Source: Eutreptiella sp. 'Long Island Sound 2002' (lineage: Eukaryota > Euglenozoa > Euglenophyceae > Eutreptiales > Eutreptiaceae). From it: DNA of 64,000 bases. The notes below the pieces were generated by a model. That model was not told the origin of the DNA, ran no database searches, and saw nothing but the letters and a program-made list of their open reading frames with translations. Each line of letters begins with the position of its first letter. The stretch's first letter is position 1. The stretch covers positions 63,550,242 to 63,614,241 of the forward strand of contig OZ038381.1 of the NCBI GenBank assembly GCA_964036045.1, in the 5' to 3' direction. Positions 1 through 10,027 of the stretch are shown piece after piece. Position numbers and translations under genes: made by a program.

Positions 1-847
1 TGCCCGAGCGCTGTTACTATAGTTGTTGTGCATGTCTTTGATGACAGCATTGGCTGATTCCAGAAGATCACTGCAAAACATACCCGTGCCATAGGGCTTA
101 ATATTCTGCACCACACGCTTGCAGTCACAAAACAAAAAACCAAGTACGGGGACTTGGAGGTAGGACAGTGTGCACTAGGGAATGCCCGCGCCACCTTTTC
201 CCGATTTGCAGAGCAAGAGGGTCATACCAGGTTTCGTACAACGCCGTTAGCGTACGGCTCATGGCCTCCACTGCAGCATCAATTGAGCTATCAATATATA
301 GGACGTGTGACAGTTGATTCCACGCCACCAATAGGCGCCAAGATTCCTCCCCGTCAGGCTCTGCTTTTCCTTTGAATGTGATGCAAGTCTTGTAGTCCCG
401 TAAAATCTGGGCCACCTCAACAATAACAGCCGGGTCCTGCCCCACACACACGGAGTGTACCTCATTTGCAACAATGGCACCGATGCACATCAATGCATGT
501 AAAATGCACGTCACAACCTGAAGAAAAGGGTTAGGCACCTGAAGCAAAGGTTTATGTGTACAACCACGGCCTTGAAGTGTCCATTGGTAGGGTAACATCC
601 TCGACAAACGCCCAAAGTTGGCAAAGGCAATCGACAGCTGCACCCAAGTGCAACCACCAACGGGCACAGCATCACCACGAATGATGACATCCAAGAACCC
701 AGTCAAGGAGGTGTCAAGGGCAGAGAGGACCCCCATATCGTGGTGTAAGTAATGCAGGTACTCCAAGAAGTCTGGCATGTCCCTGTTGCTTGAAACATCA
801 CCCTCGGCCTTGTGCTTCACCTTGGTTAGGACCTGCTTGCCTGCCAA
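1..847 (-). pseudogene. Unrecognised ORF (240 aa) with a frameshift near its 3' end
   Basis: A 240-residue reading frame runs from 847 down to a TGA at 127-125. Its composition looks like a real globular protein, with no low-complexity stretches. Just before the stop lies a run of six T on the coding strand (139-134). If one T is skipped, the frame reopens and continues to the window edge, giving a segment that contains CSDLLESANAVIKDMHNN. The simplest reading is one long coding region broken by a 1-nt indel in a homopolymer; an intron or a sequencing error are alternatives. I do not recognise the family. The ESANAVIKDMH stretch is reminiscent of the C-terminal part of some DNA-transposon proteins, but that is only an impression. 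The gene would continue off the left edge. Confidence 0.45.
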
Positions 848-2443
848 GCGGTTCCATTCCTCTTAGAAGGAGTTCCACGAAGGTAGTTTGGGGTATACAA
901 CACCATTAGACCCCCTAGTGGAGGTCTATTGTCCATACCATGTGATGAAGGTACGTTACCTAAAAGAGAATATAGCAAACATGAAACAAAGTTGCAACAA
1001 AGTTGCAATCAGCCACATTAGGGGGTAGCGGAACCCCAACAAAGTTTACCAAGTTGTAATGCAACTTTGACACAAGTTAGAGTTTCTCAACAGGAATGCA
1101 ACTTTTGGTGAAATGCAATTTTGGTTGCAATTTTGAAATTGCATGCTCCGGTGCACGGCACACCTTTTCTTTGGAATTTGACGGTCCCAGCATCCAGTCC
1201 GCACAGCATCACAGCGCGCACGCCCACGGTACACGGTCAGCCGCTAGGACCATCCCAGCCGCCAGCCCAGGCCCGCAACCCCTGGAGGCGTATGCGTGCG
1301 GTCTGCCGCTACAGTATCCGGCCACAAACACCTGACCCAGGGACAGTGCGACGTCAACGGAGGGCCTCCGAAGCCGCTGCCTCTCGACGAGCGGGGATTG
1401 GGGGGCATCACTGCCACTCAGGCAGGTACAGTGACGGCGCAGATCTAACGAGCCAAGCGCCGGCGACACGCAACGCCCCCGCAAGAGCGGATTTAGGGGC
1501 CTTCCTAAGTGTAATATGTTTGGTATCCAAGTGTGGTACGTTTGATTTGGAACCCATTGATTGTCCTCTGTCTTTGCAAAATCTTGCATGCTGCACTTTT
1601 TTCGAAATCTCCCACGGTGCAGTTTCCTTGCAAATTCACAGCTTCAGTCCTAGATGAGCGAGCACATGCAACAACGCAAGCATACACTTTTTCTCACTCC
1701 CCTTCACTCTTTACTCCTGTTGCTTCCACTTGCATGGCCTTAAAGGCCTGACCTTAAGGGCCTCGCCCATGCCGGCGAATTAAAAGTGATCCCCTGACAC
1801 GCCTCCTAAACACACAATAAAAAAAGGACTTGAAGTTCATTGCTATGAAGTATAATGTAAAAGAGAATTATACTGAATCACGCTGTTCGGATTGTTTTCT
1901 GGAGAATATTTCCAATCTTCAATCATAATTGCTGACCTGAAATGTCGCTGCGCGACCTACTGCGAAGCACGCTTCCGGAACATCATTTTATCAAAAAAGA
2001 TCTGAGTTCAACCCAGCGCAAATCACTACTAATTCCAGCATTGTAGAGCATTGTGGGTAATTTGACACACCATTTTACACAGTGCATTGTGGGGATGTTA
2101 CACCCTCAATCTCAATCTCAAGCATACAACTGTGTTGATGCTGGTTGCTGAGAATAAAAATCTGGCCGAAAACCGCAGCAATGCATTGTGCTGCTATGCA
2201 AAAGAACACTTCCGGAACCGGAAAGATTGTTCCTTCTTCCACCGCCCCTGACCATGTCTCATGACTGATGGCTTCCACACTTGTCCCGACTCATTTCATT
2301 GTCTGTCCAGCAATCTGAGGTGTCCCCTGTGGGGCTACTGAACCTCGTCCTAACCTACGGATCGTGACGGTAGTTTGAAACAAAAACTGAATCGAAACCC
2401 TGCAGCAACAGAAAAACAGCATAAACGGAAGGCATCAAAAATA
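848..2443. other. A+T-richer DNA without a supported gene
   Basis: Only short overlapping ORFs on both strands occur here, none convincing. The block holds an imperfect palindrome at 907-928 (TAGACC at one end, GGTCTA at the other). Around 980-1140 it has repeated short motifs of the form CAAAGTTGCAA and GCAATTTTGG. At about 2045-2095 there are two similar phrases containing GCATTGTGGG. These look like remnants of old repeats. Confidence 0.4.
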
Positions 2444-2472
2444 GTATCGAGTGTCGATACCCTAAGGGTATC
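2444..2472. repeat. Two overlapping short palindromes
   Basis: GTATCGA at 2444-2450 is followed after 3 nt by its reverse complement TCGATAC at 2454-2460. The last five bases, GATAC, also start a second perfect palindrome, GATACCC-TAA-GGGTATC (2456-2472). The two 7-bp stems therefore share one arm and could fold as alternative hairpins. Function unknown. Confidence 0.7.
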
Positions 2473-2540
2473 CCATGGACGCCAGTTCAAATGATGCCGC
2501 AGCACCAAAGAGGGATTTTTTGACGTTCAAAATGCATTAA

Positions 2541-2555
2541 GTACCCTGGGGGTAC
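2541..2555. repeat. Short palindrome related to the one at 2456-2472
   Basis: GTACCC at 2541-2546 pairs with GGGTAC at 2550-2555 around a TGG loop. The arm resembles that of the palindrome some 80 bp upstream (ATACCC/GGGTAT), so both may be parts of one degenerate repeat or terminal structure. Confidence 0.6.
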
Positions 2556-3432
2556 AGTATATAGTGTGGCACCCAGACTTCAGGCACACCCTTTGTACTT
2601 TCCGAAATATAGCCGGCACCATTGCGCAAAGACGCACATACTGTGACACCGAAGCGAAGCCCCTGACCAGCGGGCTACAAATGTGCCAACGCGAATTCAG
2701 ATACTCGAAGAGTCCAACGAAAACACACACTATAATATACTCGGCTCCAGCAAGATCAAATACGCCAAGTGCCGGGCACTACCCTGCAGTTACACAGTAG
2801 TACCTCAATCAGCGCGTCACGCTCCATGTAATGCACTGATAGTCTGGCAGCTTTCTCCTTCAGCAAAATATACTTGAACAGCATAGTCCGTACCCTTTGG
2901 TTGGTCACTGCCATAGGCAGAGTGCAAAGCTTCTGCGCTACAGGAGGACCTCCTGGCTCGAAGTTGAGTGTTGAAATCGTTGGACTTCGTGTTTGTGGTG
3001 CTCTGCTAACTCCGGACACGTAATACGTGTAATTTGTCTTCACGGGCGTGGTACTTGGAAGTGCACTGGTAGCCAGCTGAGGAGCGAGATTGACAGAGAG
3101 CGGTGTAGTCTTCATGGTCGATATCGAACCCGGACTGGGACTTGCTGGGGCGGAGGGGGGAGGCACCTGCATGATCTTGATGGGTCATGGCCTGTGGAAG
3201 AGGGTGCGTGCCCTGGCTTGTCGTAGCTCGGGTCGTGGGCTCGTATCTCGCCAGGCAGTGGTATGAAAGCCCCGGTGCCTGTCGCAAGAGGTTGTGAGCT
3301 TTGGTTGGTGGACTTCAGACAGCTTTTTGTGCAGACGCTCACCGGCGCACCGGTCAGGGCCATGGGCTCAAGGCTCGAGGGTCACTCACTCAGCCGACCA
3401 GCTTCGCACCTGGCGGCTGCAGGCAAAGGTTG
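2556..3432. other. No supported gene; possibly the 3' flank of element A'
   Basis: Several short ORFs overlap on both strands with no recognisable domain. By position this is the minus-strand continuation of the older element A' beyond the inserted block 3555-8146, so it may be A' 3' untranslated sequence. Nothing in it proves that. Confidence 0.3.
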
Positions 3433-3554
3433 TTGGTCAGGATGAGGTGTCGGTGACCCTCCCCCGTCTCAACTCCGTGCCGGGGCGCTCAAAGACTCGG
3501 TGGCGCGCGGTAGCCAGCTGGTGTATGGATGTGAGCCGGCACAGGCTGCGCATA
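3433..3554 (-). repeat. 122-bp direct repeat, copy 1 (right next to element A 3' end)
   Basis: These 122 bases recur at 8147-8268 in the same orientation with four mismatches by eye. The two copies lie exactly on either side of the block holding element A (3555-8146). That is the layout of a long target-site duplication, although 122 bp is far longer than the usual LINE duplication. A dispersed short repeat family is the alternative. No tRNA-like box pair was found in it. Confidence 0.75.
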
Positions 3555-3570
3555 GGTAGGTAGGTAGGTA
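3555..3570 (-). repeat. (GGTA)4 microsatellite, candidate 3' tail of element A
   Basis: Four perfect GGTA units (TACC on the minus strand) directly abut the 122-bp repeat. Read on the minus strand, element A would end in (TACC)n immediately before the duplicated flank. Many non-LTR elements that lack a poly-A tail end in such a short tandem repeat. Confidence 0.55.
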
Positions 3571-4135
3571 TCTTCGGGAGCTCGGGATGCCTCTTTTGAC
3601 ATTGCAGGAAGAAGGTCTTACCAAGTAGACGTCCTGTCCCTCCCACTGCCCTATGTCAGGTGCCTCTTGAGCCGCTCCCGCATGTGCTTGGGAAGGCATT
3701 GTCGCGGCCACCCGGTCCATGTGTCCCAGGTGGGAGACTGTCCCCACATGTGTCCATGGGTAGGGCCACATGCCCCCTCCTTTGGGCGGCAGCTCTGGGG
3801 GGCTGCCCAGCCGTGTGGAGTATCTCTCACCACAAGGGGTATTGCTCCCGCTTGTCTACGGTACGACCGCCTCACCCTTGTGGCTTGAGTTGCGGGGCCA
3901 CTCTGCTTGGCAGGTGACCCCCTCCTGGACTGTGTACCGGCTCGCCTGTCACTGGTTGCTTCCATGGCTCCGGGTGACGTTTGCCATGGTCTCCGGTGCA
4001 GCCTGGCCGGGCTCGGACCAGTGGCCTTGGAGTACCGCTCCTGCCACTGGCCCGGTGGGTCGGCTGGGTCGCCCCAGTGCGTCCGACCCATGGGGTATTG
4101 GTTCTTTCCTGTCCCTCGGCCGCCCTACGTGTGTG

Positions 4136-4330
4136 CAGTGTCCTGGGCCGTTGGGCTCCTGTTCACCGGTGTGCCCGCGTGGTTTGCTGTGGTGCGTCTG
4201 CGGTGTCCTTGGCCAGCTGGCTCCTGTTCACCGGTGTGCTCGCTCGGTGTGTTGTGTTGCATGTGCGGTCCCCTGGGCCACTGGGCTCCTGTTCACCGGT
4301 GTGCGTGCTGTGTGCGGTGCGCGTGTACCA
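4136..4330. repeat. 65-bp tandem repeat, three units
   Basis: The phrase CCTGTTCACCGGTGTGC occurs at about 4158, 4223 and 4288, exactly 65 bp apart, each time preceded by a variant of TGGGCC(A/G)(C/T)TGGGCT. The repeat lies in the presumed 3' untranslated part of element A. Confidence 0.8.
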
Positions 4331-4377
4331 TGGGTGGTTGTGTCCCTCTTCCTCCCCCCTTAATTTTCGTTTATTTC

Positions 4378-4430
4378 TTTTTTTTTTTTTTTTCTTGTAT
4401 TTTTTTTTTTTTTTGAAAAAAAAAAAAAAC
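4378..4430. repeat. T-tract/A-tract inverted repeat
   Basis: T-rich runs from 4378 to 4414 end in 15 T, one G, and then 14 A (4416-4429). The T15-G-A14 unit is a near-perfect hairpin. On the minus strand the block could be an old poly-A tract inside the 3' region of element A. Confidence 0.7.
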
Positions 4431-5513
4431 AAAGAAAAACAAAGAAGAGAAAAAAAGGGGCGCGCGGACACTGCAGGCACAGGCACGGGCAGCTGGTGTG
4501 GCGGTGCAATGGCGTTGTGTCCTCTGGCGCGTGTCGTCGGTGCTGTGGCGGCGGTCGCGCCCCAGGGGTGCGGCTCGTGCGTCCTGATGTACACGGGCTT
4601 GGGTCAGGGTGGGTTTGGTGAGGTGTCTCTTTGCTTCTGGAGCTGGCTGGTTAGGCGGCTGTGTGGGCTGTGGGTGTGGGCTGTGGTTACGTTGTTCCCT
4701 CGGCGGGTTTGGTTAGGAGTCAAGGGTTAGCGGTTTCGGGGTGTGGCTCGGGTTTGATTTGTGCTTGAGTTCTGGCTCGGTTAGGCGGTTGCGCGGGCCC
4801 GGGCGTGTGGGTAGCGGCGTCCACGGGGTCGTGCGCCCGAGGCGAGTGCGGGGTGGTGCGTGCGGGCCGGCCGTTGGCCGGTGGCCTCACTGGGAGTCCC
4901 ACACGGAGGGGTCGACGGGCGTGCCGGGGGCGTACGCAGCGTGCAGGTTGGGCAGCAGCGGGCGCACGTGCAGGGCGTCGGCGTGCCCGATGGGGACCTC
5001 ACTGGGGACCGAGGGGTTGGCGGCAAGCAGTATGCGATGCCTGGGAGGGGTGGCGGCGAGGAGCGGGCGGATGTCCGCGGCCCGCGACGTGGGGGCGAAC
5101 ACGACGTGGGCCGGGTGCGGCCCCGGGAGCGGTGCTGGGGGGAGCGGGACCACAGGACGGCGGTCTACTGTGAGGTGCCAAGTGGCGCGATGGTGGAGGA
5201 GCCGGACTAGGGCGATGCTGTGGCGCAGTGTGTGGGGCTGGGTGCTGGGCGGCCTGGGGACGTGCGGCGGGAGGGGGGGGGGGGGCGGGGCGGTGGCGTG
5301 GGAGGGGGCACGGCGGAGGGGTGACGTCAGTGACGTGTGTGTTGTGCTGAGGCTGGAGAGGAGCCCACGGTATCGGGCCCGGGTTCGGCGCCTTTGGGCG
5401 TAGTGGTGCTCGTTGTTGTGTGCGTTGGCTTCCTTCCGCGTCCGGTTCGTTTGGTGACTTCTGGGCGGGGCCTGGCGTGGCGCCCCGTGGTGGTGGTGTG
5501 CTGGGTAACGGGG

Positions 5514-6317
5514 TTAGATGGCGGCGCCGCTGGCCGGGGGGTCAGGCGCGTCGTGTTGTGTGGCGCGCAGGGCTCCTGGGGTGCTGTGGGTGTCGCCGGT
5601 GTCGGTGCGCCGACGCTTGTGGGGTGGTGAGGGGGTGTGTGCGTGCGGGGCCGGGCTTTGGGTGATGTCCCACAGGCGCCTGAGGACATACGGGTGGTCC
5701 TGGGGCGCGGGGAGGTTGTGGGGGTGGACTCCCAGGGGGTGGAGCGCATCGGCCAGCATAGCTTCCCATGCGGCCTGCGGCATCCAGCCCCCCGCCGGCC
5801 GGAGGCGGCAGTTCTCCACCGACCCCTTGCGGGGCCGATGGACCAGGCCCTTGAGGAAGGGCTCTCCCCGGGCCCATTTCCGCAGCTGCCAGAGCTGCGT
5901 GTGGGTCCAGCGCTGCCACCACTGTTCCTGGGCGGGCCTGCGGTCCTGGGCGGAGGAGTGGGCGTGGGTGGGTGTGACGGGGTCGTGGGGACCGGCGGCG
6001 GTGGCGGGCCTGGGGGATTCTTCGTAGTCCTGTTCCGTGGGGGTGCGTGGGGAGTGGGGGTGCACGCGGATGTGGACCCGCGGGTGTGCGCGTACGGTCT
6101 CCGCCTCGGGGTTGGGCGGGGATTCGCGGCGGCGGCGGTAGTGGGGCATGCGTTGCATGTGGGCTGTCATCGGGGGCCGGTAGGGGGGCGGGGACGCTGC
6201 TGGTGCACCCTGGCGTTGTTCTGGCCTGGTCGGGAGCGGTCCGTGGGCCTGGGGTGCGGGCTTTGAGAGGTGGCGGGACGAGGCGCGTCGCGCTTCGGCT
6301 GCGGCGCGCTCCGCCAT
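5514..6317 (-). pseudogene. Element A: proline-rich linker and helical 'MPQAAW' domain
   Basis: This 267-aa frame has a basic, proline- and arginine-rich first half. A more ordered segment follows, from a WTHTQLWQLRKWARG phrase to GWMPQAAWEAMLADAL. The second phrase recurs almost word for word in element D (IMPQAAWEALLRDVV, about 42.05 kb). In D it is likewise preceded by a tryptophan-rich helix and a proline-rich linker. The function is unknown. By position it may be a small nucleic-acid or protein-binding domain of the third ORF. The upstream C48-like frame is connected only through frameshifts. Confidence 0.5.
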
Positions 6318-6896
6318 GAAGGTGGTGGCGCCGGCGTCGGTGACGGTGGGGGGGCGCCGCGCTGGGCGCTGCTGCCTTTGGGCCTGGGACGGCTGGGGCT
6401 GGATGTCGTAGAGGACATCCTCGGGGGGCCGGGCTCGCGCTGCCTTCGTGGCGTTGGGTTTGGGCTTGGGTTTGGGCCTGGCTGCAGGTTCCCGTTTGGC
6501 GGCGGTCTTGGGCTTCGGCTGGGTCGTGGGCGTGGGCTTCGTCGGGGCGTGGGCCTTGGCGGCGGCGGGGCTGCTCGCGGTGGGGGCGGGTTCGGAGGCC
6601 CGTTTGGGAGGTGTCCCCCGCGGCCTGGGGGGTGGAGTGCTGGATGAGGACGTGGTGGTGGTGGTGGATGAGGTGGTCGTGGTGGTGGAGGTTGTCGAGT
6701 CGGAGGCAGAAGAGAGGGCTGCGGGAGACGGCGGAGGGTCCCGGGCCTCGGGGGCGGGCGTATGATGTTGGGTCCTGTAAGTAGCGAGAACGAGGGTGCA
6801 GGTTCGGGCATCGGGCGTGTGCGCGCGTTTTCCCTGGTGATCCGTGCGTGCTGGTGCTGGCGTGGCGGCGTTGTCTCGGCTGCGCGGGCACGTGGG

Positions 6897-8000
6897 TTAC
6901 CCGGGGGGTGGCCATATCTGCTCCAGGACGTGGGGCTGTGTTTGCTGGAGGTAGTCGAGGGTCCGGAAGAAGCATCGCTGGATGCCGGGCATGTCCTCCT
7001 CTGTAAGGTGGGGGTAGTTTTGGGTGGGGGTGTGGGGGCCCGGCCATAGCAGCGCCATGAGGCGGGCTGCCACCATGTACGGGCATAGTTGTGGGGTGGT
7101 GGGGCGTGGGGGGGTGGGTCCCCTGCGGTTTTGGGGGGGCTTCCCTCTGCTGGGGGCGCAGCGTGACCACCCACACCCATCGGTCCGTGGGGATCCCCCA
7201 GGTCCGTTGGGTCCACTTGGCGAGGCAATACATTGCCCTACCAAGGCCCTGGTAGCCGCTGCGGATGGAGAGCAGCATGTCCAGGGATTCGGGTTCCCAC
7301 GTGCCCCAGATGTGGGGGTCGTCCGGGTCGTCCCCCCTGGCGTACGTGTCGGGGCCTGGGTTGTGTGGGGGGGGGGTGTAGTCGGCGGGGAGGAGGGAGT
7401 CGGTGCCGTGTACCACGCAGTGGTCTGTGGGTGCGTCGTAGGTGGTGGTGGAGAGGGTGTAGTGCAGATTGTACATGAGGGTCATGTACGTGGAGGGGGC
7501 TGGCTGCTGCTCGTCAGGAGTGGGGATGTCCCCCGGGACGTGGTGCCGGAAGTTGCTTAGGGAGGCCATCCGGGCTAGCCATGTTTCCCGCTCCCACTCT
7601 TTGGTGCTGTCGGGGGTGGCGTCAGGTGGTTGGTGGGCCATGTTGGGCTCGCGGTAGCGGGTGCGGCCCTGGGTGCTGTCCCGCTCCGGCACGGGGTGTC
7701 CGACCAGGTGTCGCCCCCAGTCGATGGGGGGCACCCAGATCCGGCTCCCCGTGGGGGGCGGGCTCTCGCCGTCTGGGGTGGCGCGTGGGGGGCGCTCGTG
7801 TCGGGCGACGTGGAGGAAGGCGTCGAAGAGGAAGTCTCTGACGCCTTCCCCGAGGGTGGCCGCCTGGACCAGGGTGGCCGCCCAGATGGTGGTGCTGGTG
7901 CCGGAGGTGCGGAGGTACAGCACGACGTCCTGTTCCCCGAGTCCCCGGAGGTGCTGCCGTACCGCTGCGGGGTTGTGTAGGGCGTAGGGTTCGCCCGATG
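6897..8000 (-). pseudogene. Element A: Ulp1/C48-like cysteine protease region, frameshifted
   Basis: From about 8000 the minus strand reads EPYALHNPAAVRQHL, then LGEGVRDFLFDAFL, then RIWVPPIDW. All three align with elements D and E. Downstream come NLHYTLSTTTYD (His codon 7464-7462) and HGTDSLLP (Asp codon 7401-7399). After a frame change between about 7240 and 7165 the sequence reads PQLCPYMVAARLMAL, with Cys codon 7085-7083. The His, Asp and Cys order and spacing match Ulp1-type (C48) peptidases and the better-preserved copy in D. The Gly after the Cys has become Pro here, and the frame is broken, so this copy should be inactive. Beyond the break, frames open to 5542 are mostly arginine/proline-rich out-of-frame sequence. 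Confidence 0.5.
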
Positions 8001-8146
8001 CGGCGACTGGTGGTGCGGGGTGTGATGGGGGGGGTGGTGTGGGTTGGGGGGGGTGGTCGTCGTTGTCGCGCGTGGGGTCCGGTGATGGGGTCTCTTGTGG
8101 CGGTCGCGGGAGGGGGTGGCGTGTGTCGGCGGGGGTATCGACGTAA

Positions 8147-8268
8147 TTGGTCAGGATGAGGTGTCGGTGACCCTCCCCCGTCTCGACTCCGTGCCGGGGC
8201 GCTCAAAGACTCGCCGGCGCGCGGTAGCCAGCTGGTGTATGGATGTGAGCCGGCGCAGGCTGCGCATA
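8147..8268 (-). repeat. 122-bp direct repeat, copy 2 (5' side of element A)
   Basis: This is the second copy of the 3433-3554 sequence, with the same length, the same orientation and about 97% identity by eye. It separates element A from the helical domain of A' (8330-8989). Confidence 0.75.
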
Positions 8269-8329
8269 CATTCGCGGGGTAGGGGCGCGGCCGGGGTCAC
8301 TGAGCACTCTGCGCTTTGGGGGCTGCCTA

Positions 8330-8989
8330 CGTGTCGGCCTGCCGTGATTTGCGTCTGCGTTTCTGCAGGGCCTGAGGCTGCGGCGGCGGCAGAGTTCTCC
8401 AGCGGTAGCGCCGGTGGTTGAGCGCGGTACGCAGGGCTCGGGGCATTCCCGCATAGGCGTCCCTGTCCGTGACGCGGAGCACCACACCCTCTCCATGAAG
8501 GCGGTCGATCCCGGCTCCTGGTCCCGCCACCCCGCGTGAATTATGGGCCGGAGTATCCTATTGTGGTCCTCGTGGGCAACGCAGCCCCCCGGGGGCCTCC
8601 TGATTCCCCCCCTCCCGCCGGAAGAACACGTCGTCAAAGGAACAGTTCCTCCGGTACTCGGAGGTGGCCCAGTTCAGCCACACCAGCGCCTCCAGCGCCG
8701 CTGGGGGGGTCTCGGCCCCCAGGGAACGCGAGCATGGTGCCCCGATCTCATACCTAGGCCCCAGCGGGGGGAGGGGGGGCTCGGAGGCCACCCAAGCCGG
8801 TTCTGCCCGGGGCTTCTTTGCCGAGGAGGCGGGGTCGCGCAGGGTGCCTCTGTGCTGGGGGGAATTAGTTGTAGGGGGGTTGGGGGAGGAACCAGGGCTC
8901 CGAGGCATGCGCCGATGTTCCACATGGGCTGGAGGTGGTGGGTTAAGTGTGTTAGCATCCGCTGGGTGCCAGGAAGCAATGCATTGCAC
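8330..8989 (-). pseudogene. Element A' remnant: helical domain of the third-ORF type
   Basis: Two overlapping minus-strand frames together read LEALVWLNWATSEYRRN, then FDDVFFRREGG, then DRDAYAGMPRALRTAL. The pattern (tryptophan-containing helix, acidic/aromatic helix, final helix with an Ala-Leu-rich face) resembles the MPQAAW domain of elements A and D and the corresponding domain of E (53.7 kb). It is preceded by a proline- and serine-rich stretch. The change of frame near 8560-8550 shows decay. A' would be the older element into which A was inserted. Confidence 0.4.
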
Positions 8990-9009
8990 CGATTGGACCT
9001 GCTCCTGCG

Positions 9010-9380
9010 AAGCGTCTCCTCCTCCCTTTCCGTGCGCCTGGTGCCCTTTGCCCTCCCTTTTCCCTCTGCATTTCAGGTCCCGCCCGCCCTTGCTGTGGCG
9101 TCCCGTGTCGTCTCTTTCACCCCGGGGTCCTTTCTCTGTCCCTGTTCCTCGGCCCCCTTGTGTACCCCCCTGCCCCCTCCCTTGTCTCCGTACTTTGCTA
9201 CCCCCACTGCCGACTGAGCCCTTGCCTTTCCCTTACCCTTTTTTTTCCTTCTCGGCGCCCGCTCCCTTCCCCCCCCTGCCCTCTGTCTGGTGGCGCCGCT
9301 GCCCTGCCCCTGCACCTTCCTTTTGTGTGCACCGACCGACACGGCGATCGTCCCCGTGGCCCCTCCTGCCCTTCTCAAAT
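9010..9380. other. Long pyrimidine-rich tract (purine-rich on the minus strand)
   Basis: About 370 bases are dominated by C and T runs, such as CTCCCTTTTCCCTCTG and CCCTTACCCTTTTTTTTCC. No domain was seen in any frame. It could be a 5' leader of A' on the minus strand or a simple-sequence remnant. Confidence 0.6.
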
Positions 9381-10027
9381 ACACACACGTTTTTTGGGTC
9401 GCGCGCACTGGCACCACAAGTGAGAATAAAATACAAAGAGAAGGAAAACACGACGAAAGAAATTTCTCAATGGCTGAAGATACAGCTAATTAGCATAAAG
9501 AAAAGGTTAGGGGGAAAAGCGCGCGGCGAAACGCGTTAAAACACGACAAGGGAATCCTTTAGCTGAAATAGGTAAATAAATAGGGCTGTAAGCACCGTAA
9601 CGGTAAATGGAGCATAACGCCCTGCCCCTTGTAGTTCGTTGAGCCCCATACGTGGAGAATAACGCGTTTCGAGTAGCACGTAAAACTCGAAAACGTTTTC
9701 TCTGCCGCCGCGTCCCTTCGCCCGGTCTCCTTTCATTTTCTTTCCTTCTCCGTGCACCTACGTCCCCTCCTTCCTGCCCCCCCTCAGTCCTTTTCGTCAC
9801 TTTAGGCAGGTGGCCCTGGAAGACAGGCGGTCAACCCCTTGCAAGCAAGAAAAGGGACGACAGCCCGACGCAGTCGCCAACAACAAATTCAGACCATCAC
9901 CAACGGCCGGCAACAACTAAGTTGACGCAAACATGGTCTGGTCTTGCTGCTCGGGTGTGTGTTGGGTTGAGTATAATTTTGTCTTATCTTGCGGAAACAG
10001 AAAAAAATTTTCATAGATTTGGCAGAG
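9381..10027. other. A+T-richer spacer, no supported gene
   Basis: Composition changes sharply from the pyrimidine tract to mixed sequence with short AT-rich phrases. Small ORFs occur on both strands with no recognisable content. It lies between two repeat-derived blocks. Confidence 0.4.

Larger units (their letters stand above)
3555..8146 (-). mobile_element. Element A: 5'-truncated non-LTR retrotransposon (3' ORF and 3' UTR only)
   Basis: On the minus strand this block holds a C48-like protease region (about 8000-6900), a proline-rich stretch, a short helical domain (about 5870-5700) and roughly 2.1 kb of T-poor non-coding sequence ending in (TACC)4. The same order, with similar spacing, is found after ORF2 in element D. 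I therefore read A as the 3' part of a D-like element whose endonuclease and RT were lost by 5' truncation. It sits between 122-bp direct repeats. The coding region is frameshifted, so A is dead. Confidence 0.6.

Noticed and set aside
5542-7923. A single 793-codon protein on the minus strand
   Set aside because: Only the first ~250 codons match the other copies. The sense reading then moves to other frames (Cys segment at 7085), and the remainder is Arg/Pro-rich out-of-frame text.
9060-9080. Splice acceptor (TTTGC...ATTTCAG) after the pyrimidine tract
   Set aside because: The sequence fits the consensus, but no coding exon follows on the plus strand.
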